Assembly: GCA_905250115.1 (NCBI GenBank)
Contig: CAJNOI010000159.1
Location: 90,027-154,026, forward strand
Origin: Adineta steineri
Taxonomy: Eukaryota; Rotifera; Eurotatoria; Adinetida; Adinetidae
DNA: 64,000 nt
Direction: 5' to 3'
Made by a program: the position numbers and the translations under genes. Below are positions 24,301 to 35,474 of the stretch, one piece after another. Position 1 is the first letter of the stretch. Every line of letters begins with the position of its first letter. Below the pieces are notes generated by a model. The model worked only from the letters and a program-made list of their open reading frames with translations, ran no database searches and was not told the origin of the DNA.

Positions 24301-25749
24301 ACACAGCATGTATGACTTAATCTCCACACAAAGATTTCAAAGCAGAAGATTGGTTGAAACCGATTTGTTAAAAGAACTACATAGCATAATTAGTTAAATG
24401 AAAATACCGTCACTCGAGCACCGTGTTTGAGCAGCCAGGCGATGTATTCATAATCTTTATGCTTTACAGCATGGTGCAGCTAAAAGACAACAACATCATA
24501 TAGTTAATATTTTTAAATTTTAAAGTGGTTACCGGTGTTTGGAACTCGTCATCCAATGCGTGAATATTTGCATTGTGTTTATGTAAGAAGTTCAACAAAT
24601 CTAGAGAGTCCTACACAAGCAATTCTGAATAGAAGCTGTACATAATCAGATATTGCACACTTACTTTTGTACGTTCACGACGACGAGCAAACATATGAAG
24701 TACCGTTTCCTTATTGATTCCGGGAATATTGATATCTAATAACATTCTTGATGAAAAAAAAGCAACAAAATGTTTTATACATCATACCACATTTCTTATC
24801 CACCAGAAGTTTCTCGCAGACATGGACATTAGAGTGTAACACAGCATAGTGTAATGCGCAGAGTAGATCGCCGTCCAGTGATTGAAGAAATTTGCGCTCT
24901 TGATGAAGATGAAGTTTCGTATGTAAATTGCGTCTGTTTTCAGCTGATTGATGATGACGTCGATTGTAACATATAGGTTGATCAATCACACGGTCATAAT
25001 TGGGGTCTCGTTCAAAATCCTCCCAACTGAGATTACCGATAGCAACCTGAAACGAAAAGATCGTTGCTCCTGATTATATGCTCTATTTATAAGCTATTCT
25101 AATCTTCTGTATATCACAATTCTTATGACTGTATTTAAATTTCACACTATATTGACTAGGATGTGTGTAGATGTAGTTGCGAGGCACTGACAATAATCGC
25201 ACTCACCCACACCCTCACGATTGAGGAAAGCGGTACCCATAGTGGCGATGAAGTGCAGTTAAAATAAAAAGGTTGATTTTCTTATGACTCGTCATCGCGA
25301 AGTGTTGACATCGCAAAGCATGTCGACAAAAACTCACAGCTTAACTCTGAAAGCGAAGAAATTCTAAAATTTTATATGGTTCACTCATACAGCCTTAGTA
25401 AGGCTACGTGTGGATAAAAAATCGCATTAGAAAAACGTTGTTAGAACGGAGGACGCTTTCGATAAGACCCAAAGTTCGATTAAAAAGTAATATAGTACAA
25501 TGACATCAATTTTTCTCAGTTCATTACCTGACGCAACGTTGCTTGAAGTTGTTCCTCGACGTTTTCTTTAATTATAGATACATTGTCAAGCATAGTCGGG
25601 AACAGAGGACTCCGTTCAAATCCCATGTCAACAATTGTTGGTGAACTAGCAGAAGATTGAACACCCCCTGCGAGCACATTTGATGGTTCACGAGAGACCG
25701 ACTGTACGATAGACGGTCGAGGTTTAACATTAATTTTATTTGAAGACAT
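18333..25749 (-). CDS. TRPA-like ankyrin-repeat cation channel
   Basis: Eleven coding exons fit in frame: 25749-25528, 25046-24788, 24735-24665, 24610-24533, 24479-24408, 23226-23148, 22931-21870, 21434-20967, 20606-19933, 19164-18795 and 18706-18333 (about 1242 residues). The first six exons and the long exon 7 encode a chain of ankyrin repeats, for example TPLHLACSLP, DGYTPLLLAAHYGYVECVKYL, GNTPLHLACEQG, DRTPLHECALLGN and DGKTPLHLACAEG. Exon 9 starts the membrane domain with a TM near LAFFSSFFIVFAFFLSIY. Exon 10 holds TM5, the pore region TSLSLFDLGYED and TM6 VVMTILITNLLIG, and exon 11 starts GLAVGEIPTLKTQANLHR, the conserved post-TM6 segment of TRPA channels. Length and order fit TRPA1/painless-type sensory channels for heat or chemical stimuli. 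Start placed at the first ATG; upstream in-frame codons lack an ATG. Intron 8 carries a telomere-like hairpin. Confidence 0.9.
20651..20709. repeat. Telomere-like hairpin in a TRPA intron
   Basis: G-arm GGATGGGGTGGGTGTGGGTG, a loop of about 25 nt, C-arm ACCCACAACCACATCTT. Located in the intron between the last ankyrin exon and the membrane-domain exon. Confidence 0.65.
25159..25218. repeat. Telomere-like hairpin in TRPA intron 1
   Basis: Weak G-arm (GGATGTGTGTAGATG) followed by a strong C-arm (ACTCACCCACACCCTCAC). Confidence 0.55.
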
Positions 25750-25750
25750 A

Positions 25751-26290
25751 GCCACTGAAGAGTTATCTATCCTTTCAATATTTTCTGCGTAATAAGTAGT
25801 CACACAGTGTCTACCGATTTTATTTTAAGACTGTGGTGAATATAAACACTCCACTATACTTCTTTCTCTTTATGAGATGGCAACGATGTAAGAAAGAAAA
25901 AAAATTTTCCCGGAATGGTAACTTTTTATTTTACTTCTGGAGTGTTATCCATTCTTTTAATATTTTCTACGTAATGAGTAGTTACACAGCGTCTACCGAT
26001 TTTATTTTAAAACTGTGGTGATTGTAAACACTCCACTACACTTATTTCGCTTTATGAGATGGCAACGATGTAAGAAAGAAAAAAAAATTTTCCCGGAATA
26101 GTAACTTTTTATTTTGCGACTGAAGCGTTACCCATTCTTTCAACATTTTCTCCGTAATGAATAATTTAAGAGCGTCTACCGATTTTGTTTTAAAACTGTG
26201 GTGAGTGAAAACACTCTACTACACTTCTTCCTCTTTATAAGATGGCAACGATGTAAGAAAGGAAAAAAGAATTTCCCAGAATGATAACTT
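25751..26290. repeat. Three-unit 182-bp tandem repeat at the TRPA 5' end
   Basis: The landmark GTCTACCGATTTT occurs at 25809, 25991 and 26174, giving periods of 182 and 183 bp. Each unit continues with an ACTGTGGTGA segment, GATGGCAACGATGTAAGAAA, an A-rich tract and a TTCCC(G/A)GAAT motif. The part closest to the gene (25751-25808) also recurs in units 2 and 3, so the array begins right above the TRPA ATG and covers the putative promoter and 5' leader. The third unit is the most diverged and lacks a complete end. Confidence 0.9.
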
Positions 26291-26600
26291 ATCACTTAGT
26301 TTGTGCTTCGATACCGACAAATAAAAAAATACCGAAGAAAATAAATCACAAAATAAAACAACAAACACTAATGTTCGTTGTCAGGGTGCTGTCAACATAT
26401 CTGTTACAAGAAAATACCGAAAAGAAAAAATCCGGAAAAATATTACTTAAAGTTTATTAATCATAGAAGACATAACAAGTAAAAGGTGTGGACAAATTAG
26501 ATAGAATCTGATAAGCTTATTTCTTTGGAGCCATCAGTAGTGAGGGCCCAACGAGAAGCTCGGGCCGATCGATGTCGTCGTTGTAGTAGCGGATGTTCAG

Positions 26601-26712
26601 CGTGTGAATATGGTGTGAGTATGGATGCGGATGGGTGTGAGGAGGTGAGTGAGGGTGAGTGTAGGTGTGGATGTATAGGTATCGACTACTCTGCTTACAC
26701 ACCCACACAGAC
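26601..26712. repeat. Extended telomere-like hairpin
   Basis: A long G-arm of GTGTGAGT, GGATGGGTGTG and GGAGGTGAGTGAGGG units is followed by a short C-arm (TTACACACCCACACAG). Confidence 0.55.
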
Positions 26713-26736
26713 ACCGTCAAAATACTGAAAAGTTCC

Positions 26737-26875
26737 TCAGTTTAACTAAGCTTCTAATTTACTGAATCAATAGTCAAAGTATCAATGATATAGCTTATTT
26801 AACCATTTATTCACGTTCTTACAATTGTAAAGTGAAGGATATTTGCAACATTTCGATGAGGAAGTGGATGATCCG
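26737..26875. repeat. 140-bp dispersed repeat, copy 2
   Basis: Second copy of the element at 17923-18062, same orientation, about 8.8 kb away. Confidence 0.75.
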
Positions 26876-27640
26876 AGATTTTTGACAGTTTTAAACACGC
26901 CTTCCTCTTTTCCACAGCAAATTAATTCTTTCAATGAATGAGGAAAAAAGATCAGTAAGTGAAATTTTTCATAATAACCTGAGGAGATAGGACGATTTTA
27001 TCTTTTCTTAACTTATATTCACACCCACACCCTGCCAAAGCTTATAGTTCCGGTCATTTTTTGAGAATTGCAGGTCACTAGTTTCTTTCTTGCATTGAAT
27101 AAGCTCAAAGAAGAAAGGAATAATTAGTTATGCTAATGTTTCAAACGAATAAATTCATTGATCGTCATTCAGTTTCTAGAGTAAGATACGAAATTTACTA
27201 ACGACAAAAAAAAATGAAGTAGAATATGTTCAAGTTGCTTTTTCAAGAAATGAAACAATTAAATGTGTCGACATATGTATGTTCATAGTATCTCAAGCAG
27301 ATCCGTGTCCCTCATTGCTACAATAATATTGGTATATTTTTGACAAGATCAGCTGTGCAATAGCTTTATTTCAACAAAAACTTCGCATTGACAAAAAAAT
27401 ATTAATACTTGCACGCAAAAAATATATATAAACTTTTTGAATTAAATTTGCACGAAAAACACAGCAGAATATATGACAAAAAAAATCAACAATATTGTGT
27501 GAAATTGTCTTTTTCATAGGCCACATATTTTAAATACAACTACAATTCTACCGAAAACAGAAAAGTATGATTAAAAACAAAAATAAATAGAAACACAAAA
27601 AATAAAAATGAATGGAATATTACAAATTAAAAATAAAAAA

Positions 27641-27720
27641 AGGGTATGAGTGTGGGTAAGTGTGAACGAACGTGAGTATATACTCTTTCTATCCATTCGC
27701 ACGTCCACACTCACACCCAT
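27641..27720. repeat. Telomere-like hairpin
   Basis: G-arm GGGTATGAGTGTGGGTAAGT and C-arm CACACTCACACCCAT enclose a loop that itself contains GTGAGTATA/TATACTC, giving a nested fold. Confidence 0.65.
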
Positions 27721-28248
27721 CTGATCTAATAAGTGATTGTTGTTGCGAGATGTCACTGAATTTCAGACAAACAATATAAATAAATAAATAATGGTTGCAT
27801 TTTTGGTGAATATGAAATTTATTGGCTACATTTACATAATGTGAAAGATGATGAAGTGACGCAGAATGAAAAATTCTCTATCAAGTGTTTACAATGCTGC
27901 TCAAGCAGACAAGCGCCGAAAAAAACGCGAAATAACGCGTTAAAATTTTAACTGAAATAAAATCCTCAAAAAGCGCACATTTTAAAGCATCGAAAAAAAT
28001 TTTTTTTTCAAGAAAAATAAGTTCGAACAAAGAAACTTCCAACAACTCGCTTTTTTGTGACAGAATTGTTTTTCAGTGTGTTAAAATTTGCGCTTTTTAC
28101 GCTTGAAGATGTCGTTTTTTTCGTTACTTGTTTGACTGAGACATAAGTTTCTGACCGAAAATCAATTAGAGTAGAAAATAAGCGATTCTGTTTACAACAA
28201 CTTAGTTTAATTAATTAGATCATTACTAACTGAAAGGACTACCAACTG

Positions 28249-28298
28249 AGATGGATGCGGCTGTGAGTATTTCTACCTTTAGCTTACATCCACACCCT
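28249..28298. repeat. Telomere-like hairpin, degenerate
   Basis: G-arm GAGATGGATGCGGCTGTGAG, loop of about 15 nt, C-arm TTACATCCACACCCT. Confidence 0.5.
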
Positions 28299-28466
28299 AT
28301 CTTTGGCATTATTCATATATGCTCAGTTTTCTAGAACCTCATTGATAAGGTTCGCGTGGACAAAAACAACTTTCTAATATTACATTTCTTTTTCAGATTA
28401 GTGAAGACTTGACGAAGTCAATTTCAGAATTTTCATTGTCATTAGTTTTCAATTAGATCAATTTGA

Positions 28467-29047
28467 ATGGCATATACACAGGTACATCCATTTAGTGCAC
28501 CTAATCAACCACAATATCAACCACAATACCAGCCACAATACCAACCACAATACGAACCACAGTATCAACCACAATACCAACCAAGGGCCCAACAGTTTGC
28601 TGTAACAAATCAACCACAATACCAACCACAGGTCCGTCCATTTCATGATTTTAATAATAACTGGACGGTGGGCTTGTGTGAGTGTTGTAATAATTGCGGT
28701 CAATGTAAGTCATATAGTATTAGATGATGAACTTATTAACTAAGAATTACTAATAACTTTCAGGTTGTTATGCTTATTTTTGTTGGTGTTGTTTTGTTGG
28801 ATCATTAGCTAAAGATATCGATGAATCCATATGTTCATGTTGTTGTCTTATGAATGTACTTGCAGTTTATCGCATGAAAGTTCGATCTGTTCTTAAAATT
28901 CGAGTAAGTTTTGATTTATTTTGCTCATTTGTAATTTATTTCTTACAAAAGGGTGATTCATGTTCGGATTGCTGTGTTGTATGCTGGTGTCCATGTTGTG
29001 CTGCTCTTCAAATGCGCAATGAATTAAAAAATCGTGGCATGGCATAA
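28467..29047 (+). CDS. PLAC8-family cysteine-rich protein with QPQY repeats
   Basis: Three exons (28467-28704, 28764-28903, 28952-29047) with 59- and 48-nt introns encode about 157 residues. The N-terminus holds a run of QPQYQ pentapeptides broken once by QPQYE. From residue about 66 the PLAC8 core begins: WTVGLCECCNNCGQCCYAYFCWCCFVGSLA, then ICSCCCLMNVLAVYRMKVRSVLKIR and GDSCSDCCVVCWCPCCAALQMRNEL. The CxxCCxxCxxxC and CWCPC signatures are typical of PLAC8/cornifelin/plant PCR proteins at the plasma membrane. Family members affect metal transport, cell number or autophagy; the role here is unknown. Confidence 0.88.
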
Positions 29048-29308
29048 TCGAGATGGAACAACTCAAAAAATTGACTTAAATAACAATTTTGTTTTTTGAA
29101 TCGATCAAGTTTTCTATCTTTTGAGAAGAAATTAAATTACATTCTCCTGAGATCTTGCGAAATGTAATATTAAGTACTTTTTAACAATGAAAAAATAGTG
29201 CCTAAGGCTTCACACAGGACAAGCAGTACGATAATTATAAACGATCGTATACAACATCGTATGTAGTGATGCATGTTCCTACAACGTGTAAATTACGATT
29301 GTATTTCG

Positions 29309-29615
29309 TGAGGGTGTGGGTGTGGGTGTCATCTTCTGTGCTTCCATACCCACTCTCAAAATGTGAGAATTCATCTACTTAAAACAATGAGAGAAAAGAT
29401 TCATGCCTATTACTATGCAGAAAAAAACAAATACAATGAAGCGAAATAAAAATTTCGGCGAAAAGGTTGTATTTCGACTGTTTTCGAATCCATTCTCATT
29501 CTAAGAATTTGAAGATCAAAATAAAAAGCAATGAAATATCCATGTCAGCATGCGGGTGCCGGCGCAGGCGCATGTGTGGGTGTGGCTAAGGATAAGGAGA
29601 ACACCCACACCCTCA
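29309..29615. repeat. Composite hairpin-bounded repeat module, copy 1
   Basis: It begins with a telomere-like hairpin (29309-29358, loop TCATCTTCTGTGCTTCC), continues with a conserved spacer containing GAGAATTCATCTAC, GATTCATGCCTATT, AAAAATTTCGGCGAAAAG, CCATTCTCATTCT and GATCAAAATAAAAAGCAATG, and ends with a GC-rich piece (GGGTGCCGGCGC) leading into a second hairpin (29571-29615) with loop CTAAGGATAAGGAGAA. The same order recurs at 33443 and 38114. Confidence 0.85.
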
Positions 29616-29733
29616 TCTGGGCGTCAATGCTTACAGAGTCAGGGTCACTTCACTTGTGTATTGACTTTATGTTATTTTTTTGTAAGTTGGAAAAAACCTA
29701 TCAATGGCAGCTAACAAAGTGCGTCATTTTCTG

Positions 29734-29785
29734 CTGGGTGTGGGTGTTTTCTTCTTTGCTTCCACACCCACCCACACCCTCACCC
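29734..29785. repeat. Telomere-like hairpin
   Basis: G-arm CTGGGTGTGGGTG, loop TTTTCTTCTTTGCTTC, C-arm CACACCCACCCACACCCTCA. The loop belongs to the CTTTGCTTCC subfamily. Confidence 0.75.
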
Positions 29786-30689
29786 CGCCATGAGAAAACT
29801 TTATTAAGTTACTCGGAGAAATTAGAAGCAAAAACATGAATAATTCGATGCATAATAAGGTTCTACTTACAAGTAGAGCAATATTTCATAAGTTATAAAA
29901 TTATGCAAAATATTTTCTCTAAGTTTTTCCTAAACTAAAAGTGGGTTTCGTTGCATATGTTTAGACGATGACAGGAAGTTTTATTCAATATTTGTGCTTA
30001 GTATAGTTAATATTATAGAAAATAAGATATTGTAAAAACAAAAGATGATTGAAAATTACTTCCACACGTGTAGAGAGATATAATATATGTCTTTTATATT
30101 TCCTTTCAACAACGAAGAAAGTATTTCACGCATGATTTCAGTTTGTTTCAGAGAAAAACTCATTTATTTTTCTTCTCATTTAACTATAGACATATATTAG
30201 TAGGGACAGAAACGAGCAAAAATAACAGTATAATGTTTCCTTTTTCTCAAAGACAAAACAAAGAATGGGTTGTTTTCATATAATATATTACCGGTGAAGT
30301 TTTTCTTACAAAACATACAAAGAGTCAATCAGAATCCAGAGAAACAAATCGCGAAGGTTTCTGTTTAGTATTTTATACAAAATGTTCTGATCAAGCAGAA
30401 CTACAACAAAAATTCGATATTTGACGTAAGATATTTTTATGTTTGGTGAAAATACGGTTTTCATTAGAATAAATGTTTCAAACCTTCGATTTTTTTCTCT
30501 ATTAATCTGTGAAGATGTGTGTTGCTACATATCAAACTGCTCATTTCCTTGTTGTTTGCTTGAACGGTTTTCAGAGAAGACTCATTTAAATTCTTATGCT
30601 TCTTATTATTTTTCTAACAAATAGTGTGAATACAAAGTGAAGTTTGTAATATAAATTTGTCCCTGAAATATTTTAGAAAAATAATCACA

Positions 30690-33111
30690 ATGATTCATTT
30701 CAAATTCAAACAATTATTGTGGATAACTGTACTATTTAACAGGTAAGTATATTTTCATCTTATCAAATGATTTTATTCATTCTCTGTATAGATTTTCGAC
30801 GGAAAAATGTATCGCATTATCTATATGTCCTACGGCAATATGGCAACGAAATGCTGTCATGGTAATAGGAGATGATGCATCACTGCTTCGAAGACCAACG
30901 GATGTCTATATTGATAACAATAATTCTATTTATGTATTAGATTCTGGTAATTATCGTGTACAACGTATATCTTTCAATTCCACTGTTGGAACAACTATTA
31001 TCAATAGTAGTAACGGTAGTGATGTCAATCAATTTCTTTCTAGTAAGTTCAAAAATATTATTTAAATAAAATCTAATGTATATATTTCATTTGCATAGTG
31101 AATGCGATGAGTATTGATAAACATGGAAATATTTATATACTTGATGGTGATAATGGACGAGTTACAAAATGGCAACAAGGAAGTTCTAATAAAACAGTTG
31201 TAGCAGGTGGAAATGGACTTGGTAATAATACTAATCAATTAAATCGGGCTAATGGAATGTTTATCGATTCAAATACATCGACGATTTGGATTGCAGATAC
31301 GAACAATCATCGAATAGTGCAATGGTTATCACCAACTAACAGCAGTGTTGTTTGTGGAAGTTATGGAAGAGAAAATAATCAATTTATGTATCCAACAGGA
31401 TTGTTTATTGATACAAGTGATTCAAATACACTTTATGTTGCAGACAATTATAATCATCGAATTCAAATGTGGTTATTAGGTGCCATAAGTGGAAAAACGG
31501 TAGCTGGAATCACAGGTTATTATGGTAATGGTCTTAATCAATTATGGTATCCTGAAGCAGTAATGGTTGATAACAATCAAAATATGTATATTGTTGATTA
31601 TTGGAATGATCGAATTTTGAAATGGATGATTGGAGCATATTCAGGTATAATTATTGCAAATGGAATTGATTTAGATACAGAATCATTTCAATTTCAATAT
31701 CCAGCAAATATTAATTTTGATTCAAGTGGATCGTTATTTGTTACAGATACATATAATAGTCGAATTCAAAAATTTGTTTGTTCTTGTCGTAAGTTTCATT
31801 AATAACTTTTATTTGTTCAATGTGTTCGATATTTTTACAGATGTATCAACAAATGTTTCAACCATAATCGTTCCATCGATAACAACACCAGGTGAGAGTT
31901 ATTCTATTAAAAAACTATAGATAATTGAAATAACTTTTAATTGTATTTTTTCAGCACCGAATTTAAATACAAGTTGTTCAATGACAACTTGGTATTCTAA
32001 TGCTTCGACTATTGCTGGTTCATCACTAGGTCTACCTGATTATACATCAACATCTCTTTCACACCCTTATGATATATTCATTGACAAGAATAATATGCTC
32101 TATGTTTTGGATTCTTCAAATTATCGAGTACAACGTTTTCAGTCATCATCGACTATTGGAACAACAGTAATCAATGTTAGTTATTACGTTCTTGAACTTC
32201 ATCAATTCATAACCTGCAAGTCTTAACTATTGACAATTGATATGTAATATTTTTTTTGTTTATTTTAGTGAGTGCAATTAGTGTAGATATAAGTGGCAAT
32301 ATTTATATTCTTGAAAGTGAGAATAATCGTGTGACGAAATGGAAACCTGGTATTACAAATGGTATGATCGTTGCTGGTGGAAATGGTAATGGTGTTTCTG
32401 ATAATCAATTGAATAATCCTTATGGAATATTTATCGACTCAAAATTAACCATCTGGATAGCAGATACAGGTAATAATCGAATAGTTCGATGGGAAACTAA
32501 TTCCACAGGTATTATCATTTGTGGAAGTTATGGAACAGAAGCAAATCAATTCAATCATCCAACTGGAATATTTGTTGATGAGAATGATGGAAACACTTTT
32601 TATGTTGCAGATAACAATAACCACCGAATTCAAATGTGGTCATCAGGTGCTATAAGTGGAAAAACAGTAGCTGGACAGACAGGTCTTTGTGGAAATCAAC
32701 TTCAACAATTGTGTAATCCATCATCAGTAATTGCAGATAGCTATAGAAATTTATACATTGCAGATACCTATAATAATCGTATTATGTTATGGATGAAAGG
32801 ATCAACTGCAGGTGTAGTCATTGGTGGAGGTTCAACATTTGGAGTATTACCAAATCAACTATTTTATCCATATAATATAAAATTAGATTCAGATGGAGCT
32901 TTGATTGTTGCCGATACTAAAAACAATCGCATTCAAAAATTCTCCGTTTTATGTTGTATGTTTGAAATATTTTTTATAATTTCATCAATATCCCTTTCTA
33001 TATTTAGATAAACAAACAGCATCCGGAGGAATATCATATGTTTCTGTCAATGTTTGTTTCCAATCGTTATTCGTAATCTTTTCTTTTATTATATACATCT
33101 TTGAAATTTAA
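30690..33111 (+). CDS. Secreted or membrane-anchored double NHL-repeat beta-propeller protein
   Basis: Seven exons (30690-30742, 30792-31042, 31099-31788, 31841-31891, 31955-32215, 32269-32955, 33008-33111) encode about 698 residues. Exon 1 starts MIHFKFKQLLWITVLF, a signal peptide. Exons 2-3 and 5-6 encode two homologous propellers made of NHL repeats, recognisable by units such as PTDVYIDNNNSIYVLDSGN, IWIADTNNHRIVQW, LYVADNYNHRIQMW and LFVTDTYNSRIQKF. A short Ser/Thr-rich linker (exon 4) joins them. The last exon adds a hydrophobic segment near the C-terminus. The intron between exons 5 and 6 fits only with a GC donor (GCAAGT). NHL propellers bind proteins or RNA; extracellular versions are common in rotifers, and the ligand is unknown. 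Confidence 0.88.
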
Positions 33112-33442
33112 TCTTACTTTTTGCTTTTAATATCTAATCCTGCATTGCTTTTCTTTTCGTAATAATAAACATCCTTTGGAGATGTGGATATTATATTCAT
33201 CTCGCATTTATATCGTCAAGATTAATTTTATTACAAATAAATTATTACATTGATCCTTTTATCACTATATCTAGCACTTGTATTATGCGCTGTTTGCTAA
33301 TATCAATCATTGTTTTTCTTCTCGGATTGTTCGAGAGGGTGTGGGTATGTTAAATTAAAAAATAAATAAAAGTTAGAACCTGCCGAACCATTTCATCTGT
33401 TCACGACAAATATATATTATTTTCGAAAGAATGTATCCATCT

Positions 33443-33753
33443 TGAGGGTGTGGGTGTCATCTACTTTGCTTCCATGCCCACACTCATACCCAATCTTTAA
33501 AAAATGAGAATTCATCTGCTTAAAACAATGAAAGAAAAGAATCATGCCTATTGTGATGTTGGAAAAAAGAAATACAATCAAGCGAAGTAAAAATTTCGGC
33601 GAAAAGATTGTAGTTCTACTGCTTTCGAATCCATTCTCATTCTGAGAATTTGCAGATCAAAATAAAAAGCAATGAAACACCCATGACAGGGTGCCGGCGC
33701 ATGTGTTGCTGTGGCTTAAGATAAGGAGACCACCCACACCCACACCCACACCC
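33443..33753. repeat. Composite hairpin-bounded repeat module, copy 2
   Basis: Same arrangement as 29309-29615, opening with GGGTGTGGGTG and loop TCATCTACTTTGCTTCC and closing with a hairpin whose C-arm is four CCCACA-type units (33730-33753). A further 60 bp upstream (GAACCATTTCATCTGTT, CGACAAATATA, CGAAAGAATGTAT at 33383-33440) is also shared with 38023-38076. Confidence 0.85.
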
Positions 33754-33881
33754 TTTTTATCAACAAAATAACTTTATGTTTACGCTTATTTCTCTCTTTA
33801 TTTTTATGTTATCATTCTAAACGTTTATTTTCTCTCTACATTTATAAAGAATCATTCTTTTATTTACTTTTTATATAGTTC

Positions 33882-34136
33882 TTATAATGGAGTTTTTGCT
33901 CCAGTAAAATCTGCCTCTTCCATGAGACACCATGCACAGAAATATTCTTTGGAATCAACTGTAAGTTTGTAAGGCTGAAGATCTTTCCTCAAATACCAGT
34001 AAAGTTCATCAGCTTGTTTTATGGCGTAATTTCTACTATCAGTCAATTCAACAGACCAATGTTGACTAGTCGATCTATGATCAGTCTGGTTAAAACCGAG
34101 ATAATTAGTTAAAAACAAGTGATCTTGTCGGATCAA
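33882..34136 (-). pseudogene. Coding-like fragment of unknown family
   Basis: An open stretch of about 84 codons without an ATG. It contains HWSVELTDSRNYAIKQ, ADELYWYLRKDLQPYKL and EYFCAWCLMEEADFTG and ends in a stop. The composition is protein-like, unlike neighbouring spurious frames, but no domain is recognised. It is probably an exon remnant. Confidence 0.3.
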
Positions 34137-34219
34137 AAAATTGAGATGTTATTCGATAAATGTTTGGTGTTACGCTCTCTACTGGTATAAAACGAAACAA
34201 TCGCATTACATCAGGGTGT

Positions 34220-34360
34220 GAGGGTGTTAGCGACGGCGCAGGTATATGTATTGCTTAACTCTATGTACTCAAACATGAATTCAGACTTCGATATCCGCGA
34301 GAAAATGCTTCGGCGAGCAACTGTCCTAGACCCTATTAATTTATCTTGCTTGTTTAGTTT
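34220..34360 (+). pseudogene. Possible hAT/BED transposase relic
   Basis: A short plus-strand frame reads YVLLNSMYSNMNSDFDI, then REKMLRRATVLDPINLS. The segment EKMLxRATVLDP resembles the ALLDPRxK region of hAT-family transposases and BED zinc-finger proteins. No other part of a transposase or terminal repeats are visible. Confidence 0.3.
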
Positions 34361-34509
34361 TACTCGCTGTTCTGATGATCGAAGAATTAGTCACACATTG
34401 TTTTTTTTGTTTTTTCATTAACTTTGCCAATATAGATGTCTTCCGTATTAAAATATCTCATAAGTGTACTGAATTCTCACATCTTGGATGTGGATGTGCA
34501 TAATACATT

Positions 34510-34560
34510 GAGGGTGTGAGTTTGATTGTCTTTGTTTTTCAATCCACACCCACACCATCA
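34510..34560. repeat. Telomere-like hairpin
   Basis: G-arm GAGGGTGTGAGTTTG, a T-rich loop with TCTTTGTTTTTC, C-arm ATCCACACCCACACCATCAA. Confidence 0.65.
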
Positions 34561-35474
34561 AAACAACGTCTAAGAGAATGGGCAAAACAACAAGAAGAAA
34601 GACGAATGAGAGAAAATATCATGTTCAGTTCTCTTCACACTTTATCGAATTGAATTAATTATCAAAATGAGAAACTCTTTTCTAATATTAAACTCTAATA
34701 AATATTATTTGCCGTCAAAGAAAAATTAATCTTGATGCGAAAACGTTTAAGTCAAAATAGACTTTTTAATTATTTTTGAATGAATAATTTTCAAGAGAAA
34801 AAAACGTGTGCAAAATAAGGTTTAATATTATCTAACGAAAACATCGACAAATGGTCAGAAGAAGCTTATCTCGAGATTTTCAGTAAGAAAAAACCTATTC
34901 TATACAAGTCCGATATTTTGGATAAAAATCCTGTGAAAATCTAGTAGAAGAATCCTATGTAGTCCTATATTCTGACGAGGGGCCGCTACGAAGTCTGTTA
35001 ATAATATTCGTCGTCGAGGTTTTACACATGTGATTGTTGGTACAACAAGCCGAACTATCCGGCGTATCTATGAGGCAAAATTGAACAGCAATCTATGGAC
35101 CAATGTATAGTTTAAAAAAATGCAAATCGCGATGATTATCATCCTCTTGAACAGTTTGATGGTAACATCTCATTTATTGTACTAGATCTTTAAGACAAGA
35201 GAACAGTCCAGACGAGAGTCGCGTACCCTTTACGCTGTGCTCTTTTATAACAGATAAATAGCAAATAAAAATAAGGAGTAGCTGAGAGGATCAAAATAAA
35301 CTTTGGTTCGTTGTAGATTCTGATTAAGTTTGTATTTATTTTATCTTCTGCGGACGAGTCGGTCATATTTTTAGTATCTATCTCCGCACCGGGAGTTCAA
35401 GACTTTTTGAATAAACGGCCGGAAAGAGTGTAGCAATTCTGACTGTTTAAAAACAAATGTGTTCAAATGATAGT

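Larger units (their letters stand above)
26291..28466. other. Repeat-rich intergenic region
   Basis: No gene is supported in 2.2 kb. It holds the second copy of the 140-bp repeat (26737-26875) and several telomere-like arms or hairpins (26601-26712, 27020-27032, 27641-27720, 28249-28298). The short reading frames over 26517-26728 are translations of those G/C-rich arms. Confidence 0.55.
29048..30689. other. Intergenic region with repeat module
   Basis: Contains the first copy of the composite repeat module (29309-29615) and another hairpin (29734-29785). No gene is supported; the reading frames over these arms are artefacts of G/C-rich repeats. Confidence 0.55.
33112..35474. other. Repeat-rich intergenic region
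   Basis: Holds module copy 2 (33443-33753), other hairpin arms (33335-33349, 34510-34560), and short coding-like relics (33882-34136 and 34220-34360). No intact gene is supported. Confidence 0.5.

Noticed and set aside
26517-26728. Opposing small frames rich in His/Thr and Cys/Gly
   Set aside because: They translate the telomere-like G-rich and C-rich arms and have no other coding signal.
28458-28703. Minus-strand frame full of Leu/Trp repeats opposite the PLAC8 gene
   Set aside because: It is the reverse of the QPQYQ repeat and lies inside a well-supported exon on plus.
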